From Euleptes europaea (Eukaryota; Chordata; Lepidosauria; Squamata; Sphaerodactylidae), in contig NC_079322.1 in assembly GCF_029931775.1 (NCBI RefSeq), positions 57,257,853-57,321,852 on the forward strand: a DNA stretch of 64,000 bases, written 5' to 3'. Position 1 is the first letter of the stretch. Each line of letters begins with the position of its first letter. The notes beneath the pieces are model-generated. The model had not been told where the DNA came from. It saw only the letters and a list, made by a program, of their open reading frames with translations, and did not search any database. The position numbers and the translations under genes were made by a program. Below are positions 32,857 to 44,465 of this stretch, in pieces.

Positions 32857-32857
32857 G

Positions 32858-33037
32858 TGTGTAAAGTGCCCTCAAGGTGCAGCCAACTTACAGCGACCCC
32901 TGGTGGGGCTTTTGAGGCTGGTGATTAAGCAGAGGTGGTTTGCCATGGCCTTCCTCTGCAGAGTCTTCCTTGGTGGTATCCCGTCCAACTACCCGCCCTG
33001 CTTCGCTTCCGAGATCTGACCAGACCGGGCCATTCCA
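32858..33037 (-). repeat. 5S rRNA-derived SINE
   Basis: gtgtgtaaagtgccctcaag (BovB-like tail), agaggtggtttgccatggcc, cttggtggtatcccgtcc, gcttcgcttccgagatctga, in reverse orientation. Confidence 0.85.
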
Positions 33038-33139
33038 TGCCGTCTTCCTTCCTGTGCTCCCGATCATAGCCCAGCTCCCCGTTCTTCACCAGCTGCAGTT
33101 TCCGAATTGATGTAGAGGGGAGACATCGCTCTCCTGTTC

Positions 33140-33285
33140 ACTGATTTTCCAAGCACAACGACCCTGTGGGGTTGGTTAGGATGAGGGTGAGTGACTGGCC
33201 CAAGGTCATCCAGCCTGCTTCCATGGCAGAGGGGGGGATTCGAACTTCGCTCTCCCAGATCCTAATTGAACACCCATGCTGGCTC
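33140..33285 (-). repeat. tRNA-derived SINE (family 3), fragment
   Basis: cgaccctgtggggttggtta, gtgactggcccaaggtcatc, cttccatggcagaggggggg, attcgaacttcgctctccca, tcctaattgaacacccatgc. Reverse orientation with an intact box-B complement. Confidence 0.75.
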
Positions 33286-33925
33286 AAATCCCGCTTCTGC
33301 CAGAGGCCCATCAAATGGCCCTGGGAAAACCATGATACCCGCCCCCCAACCCGGTAGATCGAGATGATTAGTTCTGGACTACCTTACAGGGGCGTCGCAG
33401 AGATTGCTGCCATGAAGTGTGAGGAAAGCTGTGAATGGTCTAAAACGCCATATAAACAGGAAGTATTATGCATTATCTCCTTTAAAGCTCAAGCTCCTTT
33501 TCTTCCAGGGATGAGTCTCTGCCTGTGGGTCTCTTCGCCCCGCCTTCCTCCCAAAGCAGCCCTGCGCTATTATATAGCCTCTTATTGATTCACATCAGAC
33601 TGAAGGAGAGAGCGGGAGGTAAGCAACTGGCTGAGCCAGTTAATAAAACCGGCAGCAAAAAAACCACAAAAAAACCGTACGTACTATATCAAAGCAATAA
33701 AAAGTGAAGGGAAAGCAAACAGTGCACATATTTAGGGGTTGGGGGGGGGGGAATCCGTTCCTGTAAAAAAAGACGCAGGTAGATTCCCGCAGGGGGATTA
33801 ATACTGCGGCCGAGTTATAATGAAAACGATCTGCTGGGAGAGAAGGGAATTCCTAAAAGAAGACAGGAAAGAAACGTAAAGGTGGAGCTCAGCTTCTGCG
33901 ACCGGTCCACCTTAAGAGCCGCTTC
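33286..33925. other. Intergenic; A-rich tract at 33650-33680
   Basis: Contains a possible second SINE tail (ggactaccttacaggggcgtcg) near 33376 and A-rich and G-rich runs. No gene signal. Confidence 0.4.
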
Positions 33926-34160
33926 CCCTTTAAGAGGGAGCCTTTTGTCCCGATGAGCCCGACCGCCTGCAGGGGGCGCTGTAGGTCCGCGTTTCTCCTC
34001 CGCGGCGTCTTGGAGGCCAGAGCGCGTTAATTGCACGCGCCGCCGAGCCTGTTGAGCCGAGCTCCGCGGTGACTGTCGGGGGCTGCCTCTTCCAACGCCG
34101 GTGGGATCTTGCAGCGCTGCAGAGGAAACGTGGCGCCCAGAAAACGATCGCCGGCGAGGA
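33926..34160. promoter_or_regulatory. Small CpG island
   Basis: CG-dense stretch (cgcgttaattgcacgcgccg, gagctccgcggtgactgtcg) that contains the CTCF-like site at 33966-33980. Confidence 0.5.
33966..33980 (+). promoter_or_regulatory. CTCF-like binding site
   Basis: CCTGCAGGGGGCGCT matches the CTCF core consensus CCASYAGRKGGCRSY at 14 of 15 positions (T for A at position 3). The site lies at the left edge of the repeat-poor regulatory part of the window, where an insulator would make sense. Occupancy is not shown by sequence alone. Confidence 0.6.
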
Positions 34161-34220
34161 GTCGCTTGGATTGTGCTCTGCTTTGGCTGCTTTGGCAGGT
34201 GGACTGTACGGCATTGTACC

Positions 34221-34436
34221 CATGAACACATGAAGTTGCCTTCGACTGAATCAGGCCCTGGGTCCATCCAAGTCGGTGTTGTCTACTCAGACCGGCAGCG
34301 GCTCTCCAGGGTCTCAGGCAGGGGTCTTTCACATCACCTGCTTGCCCAGTCCCTTTAACTGGAGATGCCGGGGATTGAACCTGGGACCTTCTGCGTGCCA
34401 AGCAGACGCTCTGCCGCTGAGCCTCAGCCTCTCCCA
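34221..34436 (-). repeat. tRNA-derived SINE (family 2)
   Basis: catgaacacatgaagttgcc, gtcggtgttgtctactcaga, ctccagggtctcaggcaggg, gattgaacctgggaccttct, ctgccgctgagcctcagcct. Full length in reverse orientation. Confidence 0.9.
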
Positions 34437-37400
34437 GAATCCGTGGTCCTAAACCCGCTTTCGTGGGAGTATTGAAACCAAGTGGCAGTAAATTCTAACG
34501 AAGGGTGTGCGTTTGATGTCGGGGTGGGGGTCTGTGGGGTGGCACTGAATCGCAGTCCACGGCTGTGTCTCCTTGTTTCAAAAAGACCTGTTGTAAGAAC
34601 TACCTCCGTCGGTTCCAGGACATGTAATTCCGTTAAAGCTCTCTGGGTGCCTGGTTTCTCTGCTATCGTCTTTCCAGAGGGTTATCAAAGATACACGCTC
34701 AGAAATACCTCATTATTTTAAACAGAGGGGCAGGATACTGCCGAATTTATGCTCCACTTAAGCCCTTGCTTAGGGCAGCGATCTTATCAACACAGATCGA
34801 GGGCGATCCTAAAGCGTGCGGTTCTAAGAAGAGCCACACCCTTTGACTTCAATGGATTTAGGATTGTTTAGCATCGCACTGCGAGGCAGCGCTCTTATGC
34901 ACATCTGGGAGCGAGCGCCGCTTTAACACAATGGCGCTTACTTCCGAGTAGACTTGCACGGGATCTTGCCGTTGTCTTCCGCCTAAATGTGGTCGGGATC
35001 TAGCTAGAAACCTCTCCCGTCGAACTCCCGTTCAAATTTGGCTGGAGATTGGTCTCGCAGATCTTGCCTCCTGCGAGTCTATCCAAACCACGCAGCTCGA
35101 AAATAAGTTCCGTTGGGACTGATTTCTTGCTTGGGGAGGGGGTTAAAGATACTGGAGTATAAGGGAGGATGGACAGGGGTATTCCTGACGGCAGGCATTC
35201 TCCCTCGCTCCACAATATCCAGCTGGAACTGTCCCACCAGCTGGAACTGTCTCTGAAGCGGTTCTGTGGAATGGGCAGAAGAACTCAGCCTTCCTCGGCA
35301 GCACATCTGGCCGCTTCTTGTGGGGCTTTACTTCCAAGAAAGGAGTTTTGCACCTGGAGTCTGCGCATCCGAAGCACTCGCATTTAGGTCAATGGCACTT
35401 GCTCCCAAGGGCGTTAGCGCCTGAGGGGATCGGGGCCGCTTCCTTGAAAGACCTCTTCCTCTGGAAAGATCGCGCGCGATCCAGAGGTTCAGGTCGCGCT
35501 TAGCGACCGTCCACGAGGGATCATCCTTCGACTTCCTGCTCCCGGACTCGTCGGGCTACAGCGGCGCGATGAGTTGTAATGCTCGAGTGCCAACCGCTGG
35601 GGGTGGGGTGGGGTGGAGGGAGGTTTCTCCGGGATGTAAGAAAGACGGTTCTTCCAAGACCGGAGAGCAAATTCCCATCTTGGAAGAGTCCCCTTCTCTT
35701 TGATTTGGCTCCAGCCCCAAACCTACCTTGAAGGGACTGGCATGAATTCTAAGAAGGGGGCTGCCGACCCGCGCTGTGTTATCGGATACCTTAATGTACT
35801 TGGAACATTGCGGGTAAAAGAGCCCGTGGGCTCCAAGAGAAAATCGGGTGGACAACCTTCTCCTCTATTTAAAAGGGGCCGGGGTGGGAGCCTGTTTGTG
35901 AAACTGGGGGAGGGGGGATTTCAGGAACGCCCTGAACCCAGAAAGAACAGCAGGGGAGCCTCCTCCCACAGCAATTCATGGCATTTTCACTAATCGTTTT
36001 GGAAGGATGAGATGGGGAGAGGATTCGTATGGGACAGTTCTTGGGGGGGGGAGGGGTACTGAAAGTGTTTACTTGGTAAATGGGGGTGGGGAATGGACAA
36101 GGCCATTTCCAGCATGGAAAGAAGGCGGCACTGGGAGTGACTGGTGAGAGCAAGCCCCTCTAGACCCGGAGGAAAGAAAACTTTTAAAAGTATATTGGGG
36201 GGGGGGGAGGGGGAAGGTAGCAGTTAAAGCATTCTAGAATGCCTACAGGCTAAGTTGCTCCAGGCACCTAAGTCCGAAGAGACCTTCCCAGCCTCTTTTT
36301 CAGGTTAAATTCCTGCTTGGATTCATTTCAGTTTCAATCAGTCTGTTAAACCACAGCAAGTGGATCGCCTCTACAGAAAGTTAACCAAAAAGAATTTCCT
36401 TCCTTCCCTTCCTTCCTTCCGAGCCAGGTATCGTGTTTTCTAATTTACATAAGATGTTTAGCTTTTCCTAATTCTGACCACCTCTTTTCCTATCCTCAAA
36501 TAGCTCCTAACAAAAAAAGGGGGTGTGTGGATCCTCGTGGCACCCACAGAATCCCCTTGGACATTCTAAAGAGGGCGGGTGTTCGCTTTGTTCCAGCACT
36601 TTAATGCTGAGTTAAATAGCCCTTCTTCGTTTAATTCAGAAAATAATTAGACTACACGATTGTCTGTGTGGGCGGGTAAGAGAAAGAGCTCAGATAGATT
36701 CCAATAATCTTAATTTTCTAATGACACGACCCCTATAGATACATATTTTTGGTGAATAATGAGAAGAAAGCAGATTAATTAACAAGAAGGTTCTCCAAAT
36801 GAAGATGATCTCCGAGGCGCCTTAGAAATATCCGTCAGGTTCGTAATTGCCATTGTACGGCTGAACAGGGGCAAGGAGGCAGCTGGTTTGGAAAATCCCG
36901 GATGTGTTTGTTTCCTCTCCTTCAACTCCTTGGAAATGAACAGGTTCCAAATGGAATCCGTTTACAAATATGGTTCCAACACTGGCCACGAATCCCCCCC
37001 CCCTGAAGATATGATGTTGACTTGAATCCAAGTTCTGCAGTAAGTTAACAAGAGTCTCAGGATGCACTCCACATTTGGAGAGGGGTGAACTTCCCTGCTC
37101 AGAGTAGCACGTTGTTGTTGTTTTGTTGTTTTTTGCACCTCACCTTCCCACTCTTGCAATCCCCAATTTTGTTGAATGCCACCAATTCAGAAGAAATGCT
37201 GTACCCCGATTTTAAAAAACGCAGTATCGGCTCTGTCCCTATTTCTTTCTTTGACAGTTCCTTCCTTGGCCCCTCAAAACAAATCGTCTTCTCTTGCCAG
37301 AAAGAAGTGAGCTTTGCAAATTACAAAATGTCAGTCAGGCTGAATGGATTTGTCCTTCCAAGCTGCCTAGAAATCACCCTCTAATTACAGTACAGACCAG

Positions 37401-38612
37401 TTCTGAAAATGTGAGATTCCTGCATTCACTCCAAAATCTGCTCATCCAGAGGGTTTGCTCACGTGGTCAATCAATGTTTTTAAAAAAAATTATTGTCAGC
37501 AGTAGGACTTTTACCTCCACCATCTTTTGCACGCAGCAAATCCCCTTTTCAGCTGGTCTTACTTCCATGTAATCTATTTAGGATGTGGATGTGAAAGGGT
37601 ATGAAGTCCCTGAATTTCAGTATCTTAAACAGTATTTCGGGATCTGGGTGAAAATTTTGGCAGCGGTTTGCAAAGAAAGAAAGGGGGGGAGGACACACTT
37701 TTATTTCCATTGTTGCTTTTGGTGCAATTCAACCCAGAATGTTTGCAAAGGAATTTTTTTTTCCCCTGAAGGTCGCTGCTCTCTAAAGAATCATTCCGAG
37801 TGAAATGGGATTTTGGAGCGATCCAAGGTTCTAATCTGGCTTGATGTTTTGGTGTATTCACGGTAATGAGTCTTATTCCCTAGAGTCACGAAGCCCCCCA
37901 AACGTCAATCACCCAAACCGATTCAGAAATGCCATTGTTCGCCTCCCACGTCATTCTCCTTCCTCTCATTTTCCTTAACAATACCGGAGTCCTCTGATCG
38001 CTCATTCGGAATATGGGCATTATCTCGAGAAATGCGCCCAGCGCTTTCGGCTCTAGCTGGGCAGATAATATTCAGGCGGAGGGTTTTCCGCCTCGCGAGG
38101 CCGTCGCGGTGTTTCCTACCCTCCCCCTCCCTTACTTCGTCTTCTCGTCTCTGGACTTTATTACAGCCCGGGAGAGCCCCGTGCATATCTCGAAAGGCGA
38201 GCGTGTCATAAATCCGTCGGAAAATTAATTTGTCCAGATAGAAGTTACATGCCTGTTTCCGCGATGAAAGCAGATTCCTGCAAAAAGACCTTTCTCGGAT
38301 TTGTCGCCGGAAAGCTGGCCCGGGAAGCCAGCCTCCCCTTCCCCTGACGCGCTCTCCGGAGAGGATTAGGACGCCAGGGCTTTTCTAAATAACACATGAT
38401 GTAACCCATGCGTTTGGCAAATATTTAAAGCCTTGGGGAAAGCTGCCCAAAAGCTTCTCTCTCCCCCACCCCTTCGTCAAATGTGAAAAGGGCAACATTC
38501 TGGTCAATTTCGGGGAGCTTCGCCCCTGCGATTCTTCCCTTCCTCCATGTCCTTATGTCACCCCTTCACCTCCTCGCGGTTTGCCTCCCCGTTCTCTTCT
38601 CCCTTTGCTAGG
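34437..38612. other. Repeat-poor intergenic DNA, candidate regulatory sequence
   Basis: Few repeats: only decayed 'ttaggattg' palindromes near 34740-34960 and a CTTCC tract at 36390-36420. AT-rich stretches with TAAT/TTAATTA homeodomain-type cores (36600-36800) and a CG-richer stretch at 38000-38400 (cgcctcgcgaggccgtcgcgg) stand out. No coding frame is convincing. Confidence 0.4.
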
Positions 38613-38793
38613 GCCATTTAAGCCTGGGAAGATTTGCCTTGATTTACCCCTCTTTAGATGCACATTTCCCCCATCTCAATTCTCAAAACTAAAAAATAAG
38701 CCCCCCTCCTCAGAGTTCTGAGAATTCTGATGGAGGAAAGTGTGCATCTAGAGAGCAGCAAATCCAAGGCAAAACCTCCCATGCGCAAATGGC
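38613..38793 (+). mobile_element. Palindromic TIR element family C with 5-bp target duplication
   Basis: gccatttaagcctgggaag..ttagatgcacatttccccc, and the inverse gaggaaagtgtgcatctaga..caaggcaaaacctccc..gcaaatggc. The 5-bp sequence CTAGG flanks it on both sides (38608-38612, 38794-38798). 181 bp with no coding capacity. Confidence 0.88.
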
Positions 38794-40609
38794 CTAGGTG
38801 AAAATACCCAAACATCAAAAGCTGTGCGATGCCTTCATTAGAACCAAGTACCAAGTCGCCAAGAAGTGAATTTTCCAATCCCCTACTCTGTGGTCTTTTT
38901 AAAAAGTTGGTCCTAATGCTAATAGTAGCATAACAGTGTTCCTAAACAATAGTATACAAATGCTAATGGTAACTCAATCGTATTGCAATCGTAGCAAAAT
39001 AGTAACATCAACAGTAAGTAAGAGTAGCGTAATCTTAGGGCAGCAAAGAGTCTTTGTAAAATTTAAAGATTAGTACTTGAATTGTGGTAGAGGATTTCTG
39101 TACCAAGGCCCATTTCTTCAGATATCTGAAGCAGCATATTCAGTTGACAGAATGCATACACAAGGATACAAACAAAATAAAAGGGAGTAACATAGTAGTA
39201 GCACAGTTCTGATGCTTAGAGTGGCATAATTGTAATGGCAGTAGCAGTATAAAAGCAATGCTAATAGCGCATTAATCTAATTAACTGCTGCATTATATTA
39301 TTTTCCTCTAACACTGTCTTTGATGGGGGGGATTTTCAGCCCTGGATGGCTTTTTCCAAAAGGCCCCCCGGAAGATATTAAGCTTCGTTCTATTGCAACA
39401 GAAGTTCCAAATCAGAAATAACTGGGACCTGTTTAAAGTAAACCGTCTATGATCTGGTCTAACAGGGGGCAAGGTTCCACACGTCATCTGCTCTACAGTC
39501 GGATTAGAGAATCTACATTGATTTCAATGGGGGTTATTGAAAAGTAATCAGTACAACTCTTTCAGCCTCAGTAAATTTTGAAGAAGAAAAAAACCTTTTG
39601 ATACAAAAAAGGTAGGAAACTTTTTCAGGCACAAATTACAAAGAGAGAACTTCTGGAATATATCTCCAGATGGCAGGATCCACTCCAGTATGAGACCTTT
39701 CTTTAAAGGAAAACCCAGTGTGTGGCTTCTCTCCCTGACTCTAGAATTCTTAATCACACCTAATTATGCTACCATAACTTCAGTTTCACCATAGCAGTTC
39801 ACAGCAGACCAGAAATTCAACTGACCACGATTAAACCTGGTGGATTCTGGTGCTCCTAAATTCAAAAATAAATGTGACCAGTATCATAATATACCGGAGT
39901 AAATAAAAAGCCATAGAGTTTATTTGTTGGGGAATCTACATCCAAACTGGGTCAGTTTCTGGCCACTCTATAGGCACACCACCTGAAATAAATCCTGTAG
40001 GCCTGTAGTTATGATCTGAGATGGTCTTTTGTGTATCAGATGCTCATGTTGATTGTGAATGAGAACAGCCAAAGGAAGGAAGGAAGGACGTGAGAAATAT
40101 TTAACTGGATTCCCCCACTCCCTTTAAAGTCTGAAAATTGGGGTGGAACTATACATGTAAACTTTCATGGGATCTGGAGAGGAGAATTCCTGAAAATGGG
40201 AATTAACATCTTGTTGATTTCTCTCCCCCCCCCCCAAATTACAAACAGTTTTTGTCTCTTAATTTCACTAATGCCCTAGATTTTTTTCTAGTTGCCAAGT
40301 TCTATTAATGGAAAGTGTGGGTGAGTGGGGGGGGGGGAAGAGATCGGGAAACTGTTTTTCCCTTTTCTTTTCCTAAAGTGAACACCAGGATGCTGAGGCC
40401 TAGATTAGCATGAAGTCGATCTCTGCATTTAGTGGCTCTTGTTTTTCCCCTCCCCCCATCTCCCCTTTAAAAAGGTGGGGGCACGATCCATCAAAAGTTA
40501 ACACACACACACACCCAAGGTACGTTGATGTCAGCATGTCAGTGAAGCGGCAGTTCTAGGCTTAAATCCTGCTGAACGTCCGTGAGATTTACTTTAGAGT
40601 AAATATGCA
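38794..40609. other. Intergenic; degenerate AT-rich tandem-like stretch at 38910-39290
   Basis: Near 38910-39290 short related units of the kind 'aatagtagcataa' recur irregularly (ctaatagtagcataac, tagtagcacag, cagtagcagtataa), probably an old minisatellite. The rest is unassigned AT-rich sequence with C and G runs. Confidence 0.4.
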
Positions 40610-41960
40610 GAGGCTCGGATTGCATGCATCTGCATTTCGGTCGGCCGACCCCGCGCGCTCTCCTTTTGCCTCCATCAGAAGGGGCGAAACCGCCGAAGGG
40701 GTGGGGTTTTCCTTCTCCGATTTCCCTCCCGGCTTTGGCGACTGAATCCCGGGCGAGCTCTGCCCGGGCCTCGGCTGGCCCCCTTGCTCGCCAGCCAGCC
40801 CCGCAGCGATCGTAGGGACTGACTCGCGAGGAAGCGCGCCTCCGGGCTTCCCCTAAGGCAACGCGACCCTCTCGAGTCGGCGCCTGCCGCTATGCAGCGT
40901 CCGAGGAGGGTCTCTGTCCCTCCCGGGGGCTCCTGGAGGCCCGGTTCCCTCCCGGGGGGCTTCCTGCGGCCCCCTTCCTCCCTCCCCTCTGCCCTCCTTG
41001 TGCAGGGGGGGGGGAGATTAGCCGGCCGGGGCTCGCCAAGCGGGCGCGGGAGGAAGTGGCCTGGTGCTGGCCATTCCGCGGGGGGACGTGAGCCTGGCGG
41101 AGGGAGGCCGGCCTTGTCTCGCCCCGGGCGTCTTCGCGCTTGTTTGCTGCTTCCCGCCGGCCTGCAGCAGCCGAGGCAGTGAACCTGAAGCGCCCCTCGC
41201 GGAGCCTCCAGCGCCGCGCTTTGTCCCGCCGGCCCGCCTCGGATCGCCCTGGCAGGTGGATCCAGGGGCCCAAGATCCGCGCGGGGGGGAGCCTTGGCCC
41301 CCGATGGGCTCCCCCGGGCGGGGCCGCACCCCTCCTTCCTTCCCCGCCTCCCTTTGGCCAGGATCCTGCGAAGGATGGGCCAGTGGAGGCCGCGCGGGGC
41401 CGAGGCTGGTCCTGCTGCTAAGGAGACCGTTGATCGGGCTCGAACCAGCGAGGAAAGGAAGGCGAAATGGAGGAGGAGGAGAAGAGCGGGCCACACACAC
41501 ACACAGGGAGGAGGGAGAAGACCAGGCGCGGCTGGCCCGGGTCTGGTCTCCCTAGAGGCGTTTGCCCCTTTCGGTAGGGGCGACCCTTTCCTCCATCGAG
41601 GGGAGGTGGTTGTGAATGTCCTGCATTGTGCAGGGGGATGGACTAGATGACCCTTGTGGTCCCTTCCAGTTCTGTGATTGTATGATTCTCCTCCAATACT
41701 CCCTGCCTCCTTCTCCTGGCCGCCCCTTTAGCAAGCCGGGCTCTCTGGCCTTTGGCCTCTCTCGCGCAGGGATGGTAGTCCAGGCACGGGGTACAGCGCC
41801 TGGCGCGCTGTGGGGCTGGGCTGGGAGTCACGCGGCCTCCGGGCTGGCAGAGCGGGGCAGACCCGCCAGCTTCCCATTGCAAGAGAGGTTGGGATTCTCC
41901 TCGCTCTGCGGCAACCCCAGAGGGGAGGCCCTCCTAGATACGATGTATGGGGAGGGGGGC
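40610..41960. promoter_or_regulatory. CpG island pair
   Basis: CG-dense from 40610 to about 41600 and again 41700-41960, split by a CR1 3' end at 41599-41688. It is open in many frames without recognisable domains. It may be the promoter of a non-coding transcript downstream of SKIDA1. Confidence 0.6.
41599..41688 (+). mobile_element. CR1 LINE 3' end inside a CpG island
   Basis: ggggaggtggttgtgaatgt, ctgcattgtgcagggggatg, cttgtggtcccttccagttc, tgattgtatgattc. Only the last ~90 bp of the element. Insertion into a CpG island is uncommon and dates it after the island formed. Confidence 0.85.
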
Positions 41961-42425
41961 TGAGGAATTGGGGCTTCCCACGCGGCTACAGTCCGTTGGG
42001 ATCCCGGCGCACAGGTTCCTGCTCATTGCAATATTATTGCTCGTAAAGCGCTTTCCGAGCGAGGCCCTGCACGATCGTTGCTTCGTTTGAAAACAGCGGA
42101 TTTTGTTATCGTTGCTCTAAAAACACGACATTTGTAGAGAGGTCTGATCTTCTCGCTTACTGCGGGGAATGAAACGAGGTAGAGGCAGCACTTGGGGGGG
42201 GGGTTGTCCGGAGTCGGGATAGGAATATGGCCCTGGGATGTCAGGCTCTTCCAGCTCGGCCTGTTAGGTGTTGGTGGGGTCTCTGTGAGTGTGTGTGTTT
42301 TATAACCTAATCACTCAACTTGCTCTTTTATGGCCACCACGAAACAAACGGCAATAATGCTGCAAATTCCAGAGGCATCCCGTGTTAATCTCCTCGCCAG
42401 AAAAAGAAAACGGGGGAGGGGAGAG
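41961..42425. other. Intergenic, nothing recognised
   Basis: No gene or repeat signal recognised. There is a G run at 42190. Confidence 0.4.
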
Positions 42426-42499
42426 TCGTGACACTTTAAAGACGGGCAGATTAATTGCGGCATAAACTTTTGAGGACTAGACCCCACATCATCAAATAC
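42426..42499 (-). mobile_element. Fragment of the hammerhead-like repeat family
   Basis: On minus: tTTGATGAtgtggggtctagtcctcaAAAGtttatgcc, then gtctttaaagtgtcac. Same order as the arms at 52402-52656, with a CTGATGA-like box, a stem with different bases but still partly pairing, and a decayed GAAA. Confidence 0.55.
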
Positions 42500-42574
42500 C
42501 CGATGTGTCTTAGGTAGGCGGGCACCTTGGTAGAGTAAATAAAAACCTTCACAGCGGGATCAAAAATTCCAGTG

Positions 42575-42584
42575 GTCCAAATCT

Positions 42585-42630
<46 letters not shown>

Positions 42631-42778
42631 GTGCCGGCAAGACAGCCAATTTATAGCAGCCCGCTATGGTTTTCAAGGCAAGAGACCAACAGAGGTGCTT
42701 TGCCATTGCCGACCTCTACATAACGACCCTCGTATATGCTTGGTGGTCTCCCATCCAAGTACTAGCCAGGGCCGACTG
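42575..42778 (-). repeat. 5S SINE with an expanded (TG)n tail
   Basis: A long uninterrupted TG tract (about 42583-42627) grows out of the ACACAC tail of a reversed 5S SINE. Then follow gttttcaaggcaagagacca, ctttgccattgccgacctct and ggtggtctcccatccaagta. The 5S head is incomplete. Confidence 0.85.
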
Positions 42779-42967
42779 GGTGTGTGTTATACTTTACTAG
42801 CGTCCGGCTTCGAGACAGGGCCTTCCTCAGTTGTAAACCTGTCCCATGATATGTTTTATCTATGTTGTTTCACAAATAACAACCTTTTTCTTGCATGACC
42901 AATTTTATGAGCTGGGGTGAGCCAGTTACAAGTTTGTTCCAGGCCTGAGTTTGGCCCTGTGTACAGT

Positions 42968-43192
42968 TTGTGAAGAAGAGTTTGTTTTTAAATGCCGACT
43001 TTCTCTACCGCTTACACTCTCCTTCCCTCCCTCTCCCCACAACAGACACCTTGTGAGATAGGAGAGGCTGAGAGAGTTCAGAGAGAACTGTGACTAGCCC
43101 AGAGTCACCCAGCAGGCTGCACGTGTAGGAGTGGGGAATCAAACCCGGTTCTCCAGATTGGAGTCCCCCACTCCTAATCACTACACCATGCA
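42968..43192 (-). repeat. tRNA-derived SINE (family 3)
   Basis: tttaaatgccgactttctct, acaacagacaccttgtgaga, actgtgactagcccagagtc, ggaatcaaacccggttctcc (box-B complement), cctaatcactacaccatg. Nearly full length in reverse orientation. Confidence 0.8.
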
Positions 43193-43257
43193 ATAGTATT
43201 GCACATTTTTGGGTGTTGTTCATATTGCGGACATTTCTTTGTGGACCCATCGGTTGG

Positions 43258-43283
43258 TGGAGTGAGTAAGTGAGTGAGTGAGT

Positions 43284-43314
<31 letters not shown>

Positions 43315-43315
43315 C
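43258..43315. repeat. Simple repeat (GTGA)n / (GAGACA)n
   Basis: gagtgagtaagtgagtgagtg followed by gagagacagagacagagac: two adjoining purine-rich microsatellites. Confidence 0.9.
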
Positions 43316-43369
43316 TTCTTGTCTTCAGCCGGTCTCAGTCATCATGTCATCTTGACCAGCACGGAAGGG

Positions 43370-44180
43370 CCGGTTTCACCCCTTGCCTCTACTCCGGAAA
43401 AGAGCAGGCGAAGCGGCAGTGCTTACGCCGAGGCAACTCGGCCGCTCAGTGACCGGGGAAGAAAAACTCTGGCGAGGCCCGCCGGCTCCCCCCACCCCGC
43501 TTTGCCCCGGAGGTCAGCAGCTGGTTCGGCTGCCAGGCCTGGCATTCTGATGCTGTCCAGAGCGACTCGAAATCACTTAATGCGGATTAGGGAACACGTT
43601 TCTGGACGAGCCGTGGAGCAGGTTGGATTAAGCCCTCCTCTCGCTCCTTCGGGCTGAGGCCGGGGGGTGGGGTGGGGGTCCAGTGGAGCGCAGGCTGGCT
43701 GGTAGACCAGCGAGAGACAGCGAGGCGGAGGGAGGGAGCGATGGAGAGGTAGGCAGTCCGCAGGGCCAGCCCGCCCGCCCGCCCTCTGCCATCGCTCCTT
43801 CCTTCCTTTCTCTCTCCCTCGTTCTCTCACCCGCGCTGACACCCCCCCCCGCCGCCCTCCGACGGCCGGTTGCAAGCAACGCCGGTCTGCAGCTGAGGTT
43901 AGGACGGTGTCAGGCGCTGGGAGCTCCGGGTGGCTTCGTTTTAAATTGGCCTCGCTTAGCTCCTGCGGGGAAAGGTCCCCTCGATCCGCTCTTTTCGCCT
44001 GCTGCTTCCCCTGCCCGGGCCAAACAGGATCCCAGGGAAGGGCCCCACGGATCTGGGGTGATGTGGGGAGGGTGGGTTGCAAGGAAGGAGATCAGGAAAG
44101 CAGCCACGGTCGGCCCCGTGCCTGGCTGGCCTCAGCTTCCCGCTCCGCAGTCTTCACCCTTAGATAAGTTATCAGGAAAA
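43370..44180. promoter_or_regulatory. CpG island, no gene identified
   Basis: CG-dense with GC boxes. Implied proteins are low-complexity Pro/Arg/Ser-rich on both strands. A candidate regulatory island or non-coding promoter. Confidence 0.55.
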
Positions 44181-44465
44181 CTCAACCCAAGAGACTACAG
44201 TCAGTAGGTTGGGGGGGGGGGGGTTTAGAGGCACAAAAAACCCGAGGCTCACCACGAGAACTTTTTTGTGTGTGAGAGAGGCCTGAGCTGAGTCCTTTCA
44301 AAGTATAAAATACCTCTGAGCATGTGCAGAGAGCGTTTCTCTCACCATTGAACGATGGCGTTCCTTCTCCATGCTTCCAGCATATGGAATGGGGGAACAG
44401 CCCGCAGGCAAAGGCTGAGAAGGGCACGCAGACTTTAGTCCGGGCATGCTGCATTTTAGAAAGCA

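Noticed and set aside
40675-41555. 275-codon minus-strand and 163-codon plus-strand frames in the 41-kb island
   Set aside because: Low-complexity Arg/Pro/Gly-rich sequences without recognisable motifs.
42583-42627. CRISPR or satellite-like array
   Set aside because: It is a TG microsatellite grown from a SINE tail; no spacer structure is present anywhere in the window.
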